64,000 bases of DNA from Neocallimastix lanati (nom. inval.) (taxonomy: Eukaryota; Neocallimastigomycota; Neocallimastigomycetes; Neocallimastigales; Neocallimastigaceae): NCBI GenBank assembly GCA_016946835.1, contig JACVTC010000037.1, positions 1,318,219-1,382,218 of the forward strand. Reading direction: 5' to 3'. The notes beneath the pieces were generated by a model. It had not been told where the DNA came from. It saw only the letters and a program-made list of their open reading frames with translations, and searched no databases. Shown one piece after another: positions 36,562 through 48,169 of the stretch (position 1 is the stretch's first letter; the number at the start of each line of letters is the position of its first letter). Both the position numbers and the translations under genes were made by a program.

Positions 36562-38990
36562 TACATAAATTTATATTTATATTAAATTATTTTTTTAATT
36601 TTTATTTTATTTTATTTTAATAAATCATTAAAAAAAAAAAAAATTAATATAAATAATAAATTAAGTATTTAATTATATTAAATTCTATTTTTTAATATTA
36701 AAATACTCCATTAATATTCCGAAAATTATACAAAAAATTTTTAAATAATTATTAAATAGTAAATACATGTAAATACATTCTTTTTTTTTAAATTATTAAT
36801 TAAAATTATGCCAACATAGAATATTAACATTATTCTTTCTTTTTCTTTTTTTTTTTTTTTTTTATTTTTATTTTTATTTTTTTTTATTTAATTATTTATA
36901 TATTTATATATTTATAAATATAAAATATATATTCGTTTTGATTAATACTTTTCCAAATTAATGAATATATAAATATATATTTTCATTTAAAATTTGTAAA
37001 ATATATATATTTCCGGTAAAATTATTAAAAAGTTAATAATAATAAAATAATAATTTTAATTTTTAGGTGTTTATTTTTTATAATCAAAAATAATTAATGA
37101 GAAAATAAATATATTATTTTATATTTTTATTTTTGAAATAATTATTTTTGTTGAAACTAATTTATTTAAAATTATTATTACTTTATTTTTTAAAATATTA
37201 CAAAATTAAACTTTTTATTTCTTTTTTATTAATGTTTCATCATAAATAATATTTATTTAAATTTAAAGAAAAAAAAAATAAAAAAATAAAAAAAAAAAAA
37301 ATAAATAAACAAATAAATAAAATAATAATTAATTAATTAAAACATTTTTAGTTAGATATAAATTCATATACAGAAAAAACTTTTTTTTTGTTTTTGTTTT
37401 TGTTTTTTTGTTTTTAAATTTTTAAAGTTATTGATTTTTACCATTAAATTTTATAAAAATAAAAATCACAATAGTATTCAGCCTATTTCTATTATATTAA
37501 TTATGAGACATAAATAAATAAAATAAATCATAAAATTCATTTATTTAACAATTTAATTAAAAATTATTAATTTTTTTTCTTCAGTGTTGCTTAATAATTA
37601 TTAAAGAAAAAAATTGATTATTTAATTTTTTTTAATATTATATTTTAATTTTCTTTGCATAAAAAATACAAAAGCAATATGTTATCTTGTTATCTTATTA
37701 TTATTATTATTAATTTTATTTTTTTTTTCATAATTGAACTTTATATATATATATATATATATATTAGTACTTCCTCATAAATAATACTATAATGTAATTT
37801 TTTTTTTAAAAAAAATTACACATAAATATAAATAATTTATTATATAAAACATTTTCAGTCAAATATATATTTAATTTTTTTTTTTACCATTTACTTTATT
37901 TTTTAATTAATTATAATTTAATTTTAAACAAATATAGATAATGTTCAACCTATCAACCTATTTCTGTTATTTTAATTATGAAACATAAATAAATAAAATA
38001 AATTATAAAATTTATTTATTTATATTTACCTAAAAATATATATTATAAATTAAACAATATTAAAGAAATAATTATATAATTTATAATATTATATCCTAAT
38101 TTTCATGGTATAAAAGTAATAAGAACACTTTATTATTTATTTTAATGGTTTTAAAATTTTAAATATTTTAATTTTAATTTAAACATTTCCTTATTTCTCA
38201 AATATTTAAGAATTATAATTTCATTAAACATTTCTATTCCAAAAAAAAAATAAAATAAAATAAAATAAGTAGATTTAACTTTTTATTAAGTAATTATGTT
38301 TAATATCTTTTGTTAAATAATATTTTTTTTAAAAAAATATAGTTTTAAAAGTATTCAGTATCACAATTTTTTTTTTTTTTATTTTTTTTTTTTTTAAATT
38401 GCTTAATATAAATAATTAATATATGTATAATTTCTAATTATTTATTTATTTATTTATTTTTTATTATTATAATTAATTAATGCTAATAATTAATTATTTA
38501 ATTAATTTATACCATTGTAATTAAATTATATCTTTATTTTTATAGGTATACTTCATTTATTTAATATTTTTAAAAAATAATAAATAAAGTTCGAAATTAA
38601 AAGCAGTACCATATTAATTATAGTAATTAAATTAACATTTAACCATAATTTTTATTTTTATTTTTTTATTTTTTTTAATTTTTTTTTTTTTTTGAACTTA
38701 TCCATATATTTAATATTAATTTTTAATTATTGATTTAGAATTTTATTATTATTATTATGATTATTAGAACATATTCTTATAACTCTAAATATAAAATAAT
38801 AATAAAAAATTTTTTCTAATTCTATATTAAAAAAACCCTTTTCTATAGAAATAGGGATAGATAATGATTACTTAATAAAAATAGGGAGAATTATTAAATA
38901 AAATCAATTATTAAAAAGTTTTTTTTTTTTTTTTTCTAAATTAAATATTTTTTTAAATAAAATTAAATAATACATATTTATATATATATA
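36064..38990. other. Gene-free AT-rich region with AAT repeats and a diverged duplication
   Basis: AAT/AAATAAT arrays lie at 36255-36335. GATTAT repeats lie at 36508-36530, T tracts at 36847-36863, and the duplicated segment is listed separately. No coding frame was recognised. Confidence 0.5.
37340..38025. repeat. Diverged direct duplication about 500 bp apart
   Basis: 37340-37550 and 37845-38025 share ordered blocks: AAAACATTTTYAGTYARATATA at the start, TTTTTACCATTWA, YAACCTATTTCTRTTAT-type sequence, TTAATTATGARACATAAATA and AAATAAATYATAAAATTYAT. They are too diverged for a recent tandem duplication and have no coding frame. Confidence 0.65.
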
Positions 38991-39174
38991 TATTTTGAAT
39001 ATGGTGCATATCGCCAATTTTTATAATACAGATTTTCAATACGCCATTTATTTTTAATGGCTTGTAAAGTTTTTTGTTAACGCCATAAAAAATTTTAATA
39101 CAATTATATGTAAAAAAAAATAAATGTATAAATAAATAAACAAACAAATAAATAAATAAAGAATGTAATAATAT

Positions 39175-39305
39175 AAGTATATAAAATAAATAGTAGAATA
39201 TAAATATAAGTTTAGATTGAATAATATAAAATAAAATAAAATAAAATTAATACTAGAATATAAATATAAGTACAGATTGAATAAAATAAAATAAAATAAA
39301 ATAAA
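39175..39305 (-). repeat. Minisatellite, inverted copies (RTACAGATTGAATAAAATAAAA)
   Basis: Two units of AGAATATAAATATAAGTWYA plus GATTGAATAAWATAAAATAA. This is the reverse complement of the array at 43.25-43.70 kb. A plus-orientation pair lies close by at about 39575-39705, so 39175-39705 forms a long imperfect inverted repeat. Confidence 0.8.
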
Positions 39306-39574
39306 TATCTAATATTATTTTTTATTAAAGAATATTATAGATCAATGTTTTAGAAATAAAAATATTTTACATTTTTATTATATTCAATTAATGATGTAAT
39401 TTAATATATAAAACAATATTATTGATTGTTAATAATCTCATTAAAAATGATTTTTTTGCTTTCTAATATATATAATTAAATAAAATATTTTATTTTTAAA
39501 AATAAATTGTCTTTAATATTCTTTAATAAAAAATAATAAATATTTATTTTATTTTATATACTTGTACTTTTATA

Positions 39575-39705
39575 TTATTATATTCAATATTTATTTTATT
39601 TTATTTTATTTTATTTTATTCAATTTCAATTTAATATATTTTATTTTATTCAATCTGTACTTTATATTCATATTCTACTATTTATTTTTATTTTATATAC
39701 TTATT
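39575..39705 (+). repeat. Minisatellite, plus-orientation copies
   Basis: TTTTATTTTATTCAATCTGT followed by ACTTTATATTCATATTCTAC, and a diverged unit with TTCAATTTCAATTTAATA. It is the partner of the inverted copies at 39175-39305. Confidence 0.75.
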
Positions 39706-40560
39706 ACATTCTAAACGTGATAGAAATAATATTATTAATTTGTGGTTTGATTGTTTAACTGATTTAAATAATATAATATAAATATTCTTTTATAATAAAT
39801 AATTAAGAAATGATGAGGAATGACCAAACGAAATAATCAGAATTCTGTCATTCAAAAATTTAATTTATAAAGATTATTAAATTTATACAGTTTAAATAAA
39901 TATTCAAATACGTCTCTATAATTAATAATTTTATCATTATAATTATTATTTTTTTTAATAACATTTAAATAAAAGAATTATTATTAATAACATTTATATT
40001 TTTATATAATTTTTTTATTAATAGCATTTAAATAAAAGAATTAAAATCATAAAATCTAACCATTATATAATTTATTTAATTATTCACTTAATAATTAATT
40101 TAAAAATTGAAATAACAAAATAATATTATGTAGCATTAATTAGCAATAGCCACATATTAATATATATCACGTGAAAATTGGCGTAATGCAACCTATCATA
40201 TTTTAAATTTGGGGGAGTGTGCATTTCGAAAATTTTTATTACAAAAATTTGTATTTTGTTGTATGGCTTAAATATTATTAATTTTAACACACTTAATTTT
40301 ATTAATATTTTAATGAATAATAATTAATTAATTAAATAAATAAAATTACAATTCTCAAAAATTTTCAAACACGTAATCTTACGTAGGGCGTATATCTTAT
40401 TGTATCATAGTTTTATGGCTTTTTTCTACAATTTTTAAAAGGCCATATATTCACAATATGGCGTGAATAATAAATGTGGTGATATTTTATGACGAAAATT
40501 TATAAGCCACCAAGAATTTGGCGAAATTCAACTTTTGGCGAAATACAATACTTCAATAAA

Positions 40561-41010
40561 TAATAATTAGGTTAGGTATATATATTTAACATTGAAAAAT
40601 AAAATAAAAATAAATAAAATAAAAAAAAAGAAATAAGAAAACTTTTTTTTTTAAACATTGAAAAATAAAATAAAAATAAATACACATTTTATTTTTTGAT
40701 GCTTAAAAAATATAATAAAAATAAAAATAAAAAAAATAAGAAATAAGAAAACTTTTTTTTTAAACATAAAAAATAAAATAAAAATAATAAGAAAACTTTT
40801 TTTTTATATATTAAAAAATAAAATAAAAATAAATAAATTAAATAGTAAATAAAGAAATACTAAATAATTAATAATTAAATAATTATTTAAATAATTATAT
40901 AATTAATTAAAAAAAGGTTTATTATTTTAAATATTAAAAAAAAAAAAAAAGTTTCAAAGCATTTAAAAGTATATTTATTAAAATATTTTATTGAAAAATT
41001 TTAATTATTA
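40561..41010. other. AT-rich leader of the MULE transposase with diverged repeats
   Basis: Four diverged repeats of AACTTTTTTTTTAAACATTG / AAAATAAAATAAAAATAAAT type occupy about 40590-40830. Nothing else was seen. Confidence 0.5.
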
Positions 41011-42438
41011 ATGGAAGACAATATAGAAATTGAAATAAGTGAAACAAATCGAAGAAATGAACAAATTATTATTAATAAAAAACACAAATTTAATTTTTCA
41101 TTTCAAAGGAAAGATAAATCAAAAATTTATAGATGCACTGAATATAAGACTTTAAATAAATGTAAATCTTTAATTATTTTAAATGATAAAAAGGAGGTTT
41201 TAAAATATGAAAGTTTACATAACCATCTCGAAAAAGAAATTGATGTGTCTATATCATAGCAAAGCATAAAATTAAGGAAGAAATTAAGAAAAATTCAATT
41301 CCTATGGATATAAAACCTAAACATATATTTAATGCCGTTTCTCAAGAAATGGGACTTATATGTCCCGAATATAGTACAATTAGATCCCAAATAATAAGAA
41401 ATATAAATAAACAATTTCCTCCAAACATAAAAAGTTTTGATGATATTCTCATTGAATCAAAATATTATAAAACAAAAAGAAATGAAAATTTTATGATATT
41501 TAAAAATACTGATCTAATAATCTTTCAATCACCATTCCAAGCATATTTATTTTCGAATTATGGACGGTACATTTTATGCAGCACCGAAATTTAGTTATCA
41601 GTTATTTATAACAAGAACTTATGTTGGGGGAATTTAATGTGTTTTACACTACTTCCATTTCTATATAAAAAATAAAAAACAATCTACATATGAAACATTA
41701 TTTAAAGAAATAAAAAAAAAAAAATGCATATAAATTTAGGAGTAATACATTAATTACTACAATTAATTTTCATTGTGATTTTGAACAAGGTATATCTAAT
41801 GCCGCAAAAAAAGTTTTTCCCAATATAAATATTAAATATTGTGTTTGGAATTACAAAAGATCATTAGAAAAACAAAAAAATATATTATGTTATCATGAAG
41901 TGAAGAATAATAATGATGTATATATTTATTATAAAGCTATTTCGAACTTACCGTTTATAGACCCTAACTTTATATTTGATATTTATATTATAATAAAAAG
42001 AATTTGTCAAAAAAAAAAAAAGTATAATAATTTTCTACAATTTTTAGAATATTTTACTAAAAATTATTTACTTAAGTATAATGTTAATAATTGGAATTAT
42101 TATGAAAATATAGAGCATTTAACAAACAATGCATCAGAATCTTATAATAGCTACTTAAATAATATATTTCCAAATAAACCTTTATTTTATAAATTAATAT
42201 ATATATATTAAAAGAAGAAGAAAACTTATCTTATAATGATTACCAAAGGAGAACTAAAGGAACTTGGAAAAAAAAGCAAAAAATATTTAGTGCAACTGAT
42301 GAAATTAAAATTTTAATTGAAAATTACAAAAGTAAAGAAATAAATTTATTTTATAATGGATGCAACAGAAATGAATTAGTTAAATTATGGAAAGATTGTT
42401 TAATTGATTTAAACGATATAAGTATTAATTTAAAATAA
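41011..42438 (+). pseudogene. MULE transposase pseudogene with FLYWCH-like zinc-binding start
   Basis: The reading is kept in at least four frame-shifted pieces. Piece 1, 41011-41259, has a FLYWCH/WRKY-like Cys-Cys-His-His pattern (YRCTEYKTLNKCKSL then ESLHNHL), expected to bind the element ends. Piece 2, about 41260-41594, contains HIFNAVSQEMGLICPEYSTI and ends in SPFQAYLFSNYG. The next piece begins DGTFYAAPKFSYQLFITRTY, the DGTF motif carrying the first catalytic Asp. HCDFEQGISNAAKKVFPNI at about 41772-41828 carries the second Asp. HLTNNASESYNSYLN in 41900-42211 holds the catalytic Glu region. The last frame runs to a stop at 42438 (CNRNELVKLWKDCLIDLNDI). Frameshifts near 41255, 41560, 41640-41740 and 42200 make it non-functional. 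Confidence 0.85.
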
Positions 42439-42800
42439 ATAATCTTAATTTAAAAAAATGCTAGAAAAATACAAATTTATTTATTTTAAATTTATATTTA
42501 TAATCGTTTAAATAATAATTAAATAATCTTAATTTAAAAAAATGCTAGAAAAATACAAATTTATTTACCTATTGTGTTTATTTAATAATCTTAATAGAAA
42601 TTATCTTTTAGTTATTTTTATTAAGTAATTTATAACTAAAACCGATTTATTTGATACTTGTTAAAATTTTATTAATATCAATATCAATATTATATAATTA
42701 TAAATTTTATTAATATCAATATCAATATTATATAATTATAAATTTTATTAATATCAATATCAATATTATATTATTATAAATTTTATTAATATCAATATAC
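42425..42800. repeat. Two short tandem duplications after the transposase
   Basis: AATCTTAATTTAAAAAAATG plus CTAGAAAAATACAAATTTAT occurs twice (about 42441 and 42525). TAAATTTTATTAATATCAAT plus ATCAATATTATATAATTA occurs three or four times in tandem (about 42660-42800). Confidence 0.85.
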
Positions 42801-43249
42801 TTTTCAAAATTAATTATGTTATTAAAAATATTAAATTCAATAAAAGATTTTTATTATTTTATTAAAATTATAATTGTTATTATTATATTTTAATAATAAT
42901 TGATTCATATTGATCAAACATTATAAATATTACTATGCAAATAATTAATTATTTTAATAGGATCAATTATTCAACTCTTATTGTTTTAATTTTTAATTCT
43001 TATATCATTTAAATTAATATATATATATATATCGTTTATGAAAATATGAATTATAAATAATTAAAATTATTTACTTTTCATTTAAATTTTTTTATTTACT
43101 ATAATAAAATATAATAATTAAAAGACAAACGTTATTATAACTAAATTTTTTTTTTTTTTAGAAAAATAAATGAAAAAAATTAAAATATATAAGATTCTTA
43201 TATATATAAAATAATTATTATATTTTTTTTTATTATATTTTTTTTTCAT

Positions 43250-43705
43250 TTTATTTTATTTTATTTTATTTTATTTTATTCAATCTGTACTTTCTTATTT
43301 AATATTCTACTTTTTATTTTATTTTATTTTATTTTATTCAATCTGTACTTTAATAATATTTATGTTTCTACTATTTATTTTATTTTATTTTATTTTATTT
43401 TATTTTATTTTATTTTATTTTATTCAATCTGTACTTTAATAATATTTATATTCTACTATTTATTTTATTTTATTTTATTTTATTTTATTCAATCTGTACT
43501 TTAATAATATTTATATTCTACTATTTATTTTATTTTATTTTATTTTATTTTATTCAATCTGTACTTTAATAATATTTATATTCTACTATTTATTTTATTT
43601 TATTTTATTTTATTTTATTCAATCAGTACTTATATTTATGTTTCTACTATTTATTTTATTTTATTTGATTTCATTTTATTTTATTTTATTCAATCTGTAT
43701 TTTTG
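43250..43705 (+). repeat. Minisatellite of seven ~60-85 bp units
   Basis: Each unit is a TTTTA pentamer run followed by TTCAATCTGTACTTTAATAA and TATTTATATTCTACTATTTA. The core TTCAATCWGTA recurs near 43278, 43338, 43425, 43488, 43553, 43618 and 43690. Unit length changes mainly through the number of TTTTA pentamers. It sits just inside the right terminal repeat of the MULE. Confidence 0.9.
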
Positions 43706-44065
43706 TTGATAATATAAACAAGGTATTAATGTATTAATAATAATTAATAATATTTAAAATAAAATAAAAAAAATATAATAATTATTTTTTATATGTAGTA
43801 ATTATATATATATATATATATTTTTATTTAATTTTCTAAAAAAAATTTTTTTAGTCATAATAAACGTTTGTCTTTATTATTTTTATTATTATTTAAAAAT
43901 TTATTTATTCATTTATAATTTATTTATTCATTTATTTATTTATTACATTATAATGCGCCATGTTTTCCGTAATGTACTACAACAAAATACAAATTTATGT
44001 AATAAAAATTTTCGAAATGACACATCCCCAAATAAAAATATACGTTGAAAGTTCTGGCGTATTAC

Positions 44066-44380
44066 ATAATTTATAGGCATTGTACAAATATTTATGCTGA
44101 TTGTACATAAATTATGTCGAAATGCTTCACATCCATTGAAACATTGAAATGCTAAATATATATATATATATATATTGACGCTGGTAAGATGCGTCATATA
44201 TTTTTTATTATTATTTTTTTTTAAATTATTTATTTAATAATATATAGTAATCCGTTAGTTCCTTTAGTGTCTTTTCTGCGTTTGACGACTTTTTTTTTTT
44301 TTTTTAGCATTAAACATTAAGTATGATTCACATGGTCACGTCGAGATAAGATTCAAAAAAAAATTTTTTTTTTTTCACTT
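44066..44380. other. Outer flank of the MULE, possible terminal-repeat remnants
   Basis: Palindromic-looking phrases such as GGCGTATTACATAATTTATA, CATAAATTATGTCGAAATGC and GACGCTGGTAAGATGCGTCA suggest remains of further element ends. No gene is supported. Confidence 0.4.
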
Positions 44381-44985
44381 TTTAGCCTTTCATTCAAGTA
44401 ATAAAGACGAGTAGAAACTAAATTATTGGTATCACGCCTTATTGAATGAGTCATACATCAGTATCTTTCCTCTTAAAAAGTTATCATCTCAATGTTAATG
44501 ATTTTGAGAAATGCCTAGATCATTCATAAATAAAGTTACTATCCTTATCAAAGCTAATTGAAATTCTAGAATTTATTTGTAATGATAAAGAGATTAATCC
44601 CATTAACAGGAATAGTTAATGATTAATTTTAGAACAGATTGAGACTGGGATTATATCTTCGACTTGGGTCTTAATAAAATCAAGGATGGTTCGGAGATCA
44701 TCGATAAATCTTTAATTCTTTTTTTTTTTTTTTTTTTTTTTTTTATAGATCATTTATTCATTCAAAAATTTCTAAGGCCTTAAGAAAAAGGAAATCTAAC
44801 TTTCGTGATGTATTTATTGAATATTTCCAGTCATTAGGGAGTTATTAGGAGAACTGGATGGGTTGTTTTTTAAATGATTTATCAGAAAGTTATGAATAGA
44901 ATTGATTATTTGGAATGACCCCAAAAAGAAAGGTGAATGGTTGACGGATACCTTTTTGATAAAATAATTTTTTTCTTTTAAAGCA
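44381..44985 (+). pseudogene. Unidentified coding relic, probably retroelement-derived
   Basis: Mixed-composition DNA with interrupted plus-strand frames. KLNYWYHALLNESYISIFPL (about 44417-44476) runs on to KKLSSQ. It is followed after a shift by VNDFEKCLDHS, a stop, and IKLLSLSKLIEILEFICNDK with EINPINRNS. After a T tract (44719-44744), DHLFIHSKISKALRKRKSNF with RDVFIEYFQSLGSY continues to about 44847. Stops and shifts are frequent. It has the same feel as the LINE-like island at 21-22 kb but no diagnostic motif. Confidence 0.45.
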
Positions 44986-44999
44986 TTTGTTTATTTGTA

Positions 45000-45078
<79 letters not shown>

Positions 45079-46456
45079 ACATTTATTAATTATTATTATT
45101 TTTAAATTATTATGTTAATTAACTTTAATTTGAATATATATATATATATTATATATATTAAATTTAAATTCTTTACAAAAAGGAATAATAATTTTTTATT
45201 ATTTTTCTTTTAAATATAATATTATTATTATTATTATTAAAGCAATGAAAATCAATTTTAATATATACATATGGTATGAATCTTTATATATTTGTAGCAT
45301 AGAAATATACTACTACAAGATTACAATTTTTCTACAATGTAATAAAAAAAAAAAAAACAAAAACATATGATTAAAAAATATTAATTACTAAAATATAAAA
45401 GTTTTTTTTTGAATATATTTTTTATATATTTAATAACATATAAGATATATTAAATTTATCAATTATAAGTTTATACTATTAACTATAACATTTACGTTAT
45501 AAATATAACAATTATGTATATGCATATATGTTTAATATATTAAATATTAATATTTAACATATATAACTATAACATACGTTTATTATAGCCTATATTCTAT
45601 AATATTAATTATAGAAATGATTATCATTAATTGACCTTATTATAATTTTCAATTTAATATTTCGAAAATAATATTGTAATATAATAAGTAAATAATTAAG
45701 TTCAATATATTGATATGTTAATAATATAAAACCATCAAGTAAAAAATTAATAAATTCATGTACTAATTTATTTTTATTTCATGTATTGAATAATTATTTA
45801 AATTAATAATATATAAAATAATAGACAAAGAAATTAATCCACAACTTTTGATTATTTAATATGAAATACAGAATTTGTATACGATTAAAAAAAAAAAAAA
45901 AAAAAAAATTTTAATTAATTATTGAAAATAAAATTATTTATACTATTTTTGTCTGATATTTTGTTAATTCTTAAAGATAATTTTTTTTTTTTTTTTTTTT
46001 ATTCATAATTGTATATTTATATTTAGTTTTTATCATATAAAAATATATATATATATATATATTAATAAATAATAATTAATAAATTCATGAAATAATTTAT
46101 TTTTATTCTGTGTTTTGAGTAATCTTATATATTATTAATATATAAAATAATCAACAATACATAAATTAAGTCAGATGTAGAATTCATATATAATGAAAAA
46201 AATTTTAACTTTTATTGAAAATAAAATAAGTATTTGTATTTTCTCATACGATATATTGTAAATTTTAAAGGATACTTATATATATATATATATATTATTT
46301 AATTGTATAATTTTATTTAGTCTTATATTTCAAATTATTTAATTCAAGATTGTTAATATTATTGTTATTATTTAGTATTGTATATAATAAACATAATCAA
46401 AGTTAATCCTAAAACAATTTAAATTATAGATGTAATTGAATAATTAAAACAGGAAT
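44986..46456. other. AT-rich spacer with a 47-nt T tract
   Basis: No gene. It contains a T run at about 45002-45047, ATTT runs, an ATT run (45222-45240) and TA microsatellites at 45136, 46044 and 46277. Confidence 0.5.
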
Positions 46457-47377
46457 TGTTGCATTTCGTAATGTGGCTTTATGTAAATGCGGCGTATTTT
46501 AATAAATCGTTCATATAAGAGTGGCTTAAAGTATATTTGATAAATAAATAATAATATTTTAAATTTTTAATAAATAATAAAATGATATTAAATAATATTT
46601 AATTTTTAAGATATATTTTAATATTTTTTGTTAATATTTAATATTTAATGTTAATTTATTTAATAATATTTCATTTCAAATATATATTTTAATATTTCTT
46701 TGTTAAAGTAATAAATAAAAAAAATAATATTTAATAAAATTTAATTTTAAAGATATTTTTTAATATTTTTTGTTAAAAGATAGTAATAAAATATTTAATA
46801 ATATTTAATTTTAAAAGATATACTTTAATATTTTTAAAGTAACCTTATTTCAATAATAATTAATCATTTAATTGAATCATTTTTTAAAATAAATTTAATT
46901 ATTTATATATTATAAATTTGAATGACAGCATTTTCATTTAATCATTTCTCTGTCATTCGTAATTATTTATTATTGAATAATTTAAACATTCTAACCATAA
47001 TTCAACGAAATCATAATAAAATATTTTCTTCCATTCATAATATAATATTTTATCCAATATTTAAATAAATATATTTATAATTATATATTTTATTATTAAT
47101 AATTTTTTAAATAATTTTTTTTAATTATTTATTAATAATACTAAGTTATTTATCATTTATTTAACTTTTTTATGATGAATAAATTAGTTCTATTTTTTTT
47201 TTATAATTATAAAGTGATTTTAAGAAAATATTTATATAATTTTTTATTATTTATATTTAATTATTTTTATTTATATTTAATAATTTATTATTTATTTTTA
47301 TTATTTATTATCTGTTTTTATTATTTAAATTTAATCTTTTTTTAAATAAAGTAGTAGTATATTCAATCTTTTTTAAT

Positions 47378-47408
<31 letters not shown>

Positions 47409-47655
47409 TAATTGTATTAAAAAATAGTAAAAATTTTATGGCGTCAAATTACAATAATATAAACGCCACAATGCAAATTTTCTAAATACTAAAAATTAAA
47501 TTTTAAAAATTAAATTTTATTTTTATATTATTTTAACAAAAATATATTTAATATTATTTAAGATATAATAAAAAATATAATTTAAGCCACTCTAACACAA
47601 ATGGATTATTTAAATACCTCACATTTCATATATAACCAAGTTCCGAAATGCAACA
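46457..47655. mobile_element. MITE-like element with ~78-bp terminal inverted repeats, 1.2 kb
   Basis: The left end 46457-46534 and the right end 47578-47655 (reverse complement) align along their length: TGTTGCATTTCGTAA/GGAA, then TGTGGC-type, GCGTATT/GAGGTATT, and GAGTGGCTTAAAKTAT at the inner border. There is no coding sequence. The inside carries five or so diverged repeats of AATATTTAATTTTTAAGATA plus TWTTTTAATATTTTT (about 46550-46840). It also has a segment ATGACAGCATTTTCATTTAA near 46922 also seen near 12550, and a block near 47440 shared with the 14.2-kb element. The terminal GCATTTCG core links it to the MULEs in this window, so it is probably a non-autonomous derivative. Confidence 0.75.
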
Positions 47656-47893
47656 CGGGACCTAATATTTAAACATCATCTTTGATAATTCAATAATAAA
47701 AATATTAATAAAAAAAGAATAATAATAAATAAATATATAAATTACATCTAATTAAAAAAAAATATTTTTAAACACATAAAAAAAAAAATCTAGCAAATAA
47801 TTAATTTAGTAAAATTTATATATAAATAATCATATTGATTATATTATCCAATTATTTTTTAATATAATTTTAAATTAAAAAAAAAAATATTAT
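47656..47893. other. AT-rich flank between the MITE and copia insertions
   Basis: Nothing recognisable. Confidence 0.5.
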
Positions 47894-47898
47894 AATTA

Positions 47899-48141
47899 TT
47901 TTAAAATTATTTTGTTTTAATTAAACACTTTTTTATTTATTTTATTAAGTTCTTATTTTTTAATTATAAAAAATATTATTATTTTTATATCAATACATTT
48001 ACATAATACAATTATATTTTTGTACTAACTCATTGTTATAATATATATAAGCCTCAAATATTTAGTAAACATATACAATATTTATTTTAAATATATTTTA
48101 ACTTAATAATTAATAAATTATAATAAACTTTATTTTTAACA
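47899..48141 (-). repeat. 3' LTR of the copia element
   Basis: Read on the minus strand it starts TGTTAAAAATAAAG right after the polypurine tract and ends TAATTTTAAAA, followed by the target duplication. The 3' end is not the usual CA. A TATATATA stretch in its middle could serve as the promoter. Confidence 0.93.
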
Positions 48142-48153
48142 CTCCTCCTAAAG
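48142..48153 (-). promoter_or_regulatory. Polypurine tract
   Basis: CTTTAGGAGGAG directly precedes the TG of the 3' LTR and lies 17 nt after the pol stop. It is the expected plus-strand primer site. Confidence 0.85.
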
Positions 48154-48169
48154 TTTAGTTCTGATTTAT

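Larger units (their letters stand above)
38995..40560. mobile_element. Remnant of a second MULE-type element
   Basis: The left end near 38995 (TTGAATATGGTGCATATCGC) and the reverse complement of the right end near 40560 (TTGAAGTATTGTATTTCGCC) look like diverged terminal repeats, each followed by ATGGCTT/GTGGCTTATAAA-type sequence. Inside, 39711-39780 on the plus strand encodes DRNNIINLWFDCLTDLNNI. This matches the C-terminus of the transposase relic at 42.38-42.43 kb, NRNELVKLWKDCLIDLNDI. Most of the element is gone, and its right end overlaps the left terminal region of the next element, so the order of insertion is unclear. Confidence 0.5.
40187..44065 (+). mobile_element. Inactive MULE transposon with long terminal inverted repeats, ~3.9 kb
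   Basis: The best-matched ends are 40208-40264 and 43978-44032. Read inward, both give TTTGGGG, then a short variable patch, CATTTCGAAAATTTTTATTA, CAWAAATTTGTATTTTGTTG and TA, with only a few mismatches over about 55 bp. Similarity extends outward weakly (CAACSTAT...ATTTT). Between them lie a broken Mutator-like transposase (41.01-42.44 kb), short tandem duplications and a minisatellite. No clear 8-9 bp target duplication was found. The decay suggests an old insertion. Confidence 0.8.

Noticed and set aside
38953-39147. 64-codon minus-strand ORF
   Set aside because: It overlaps the left end of the MULE remnant and TA runs; not protein-like.
43943-44197. 84-codon minus-strand ORF
   Set aside because: It lies across the MULE right terminal repeat and its mirror-like flank; the frame is incidental.
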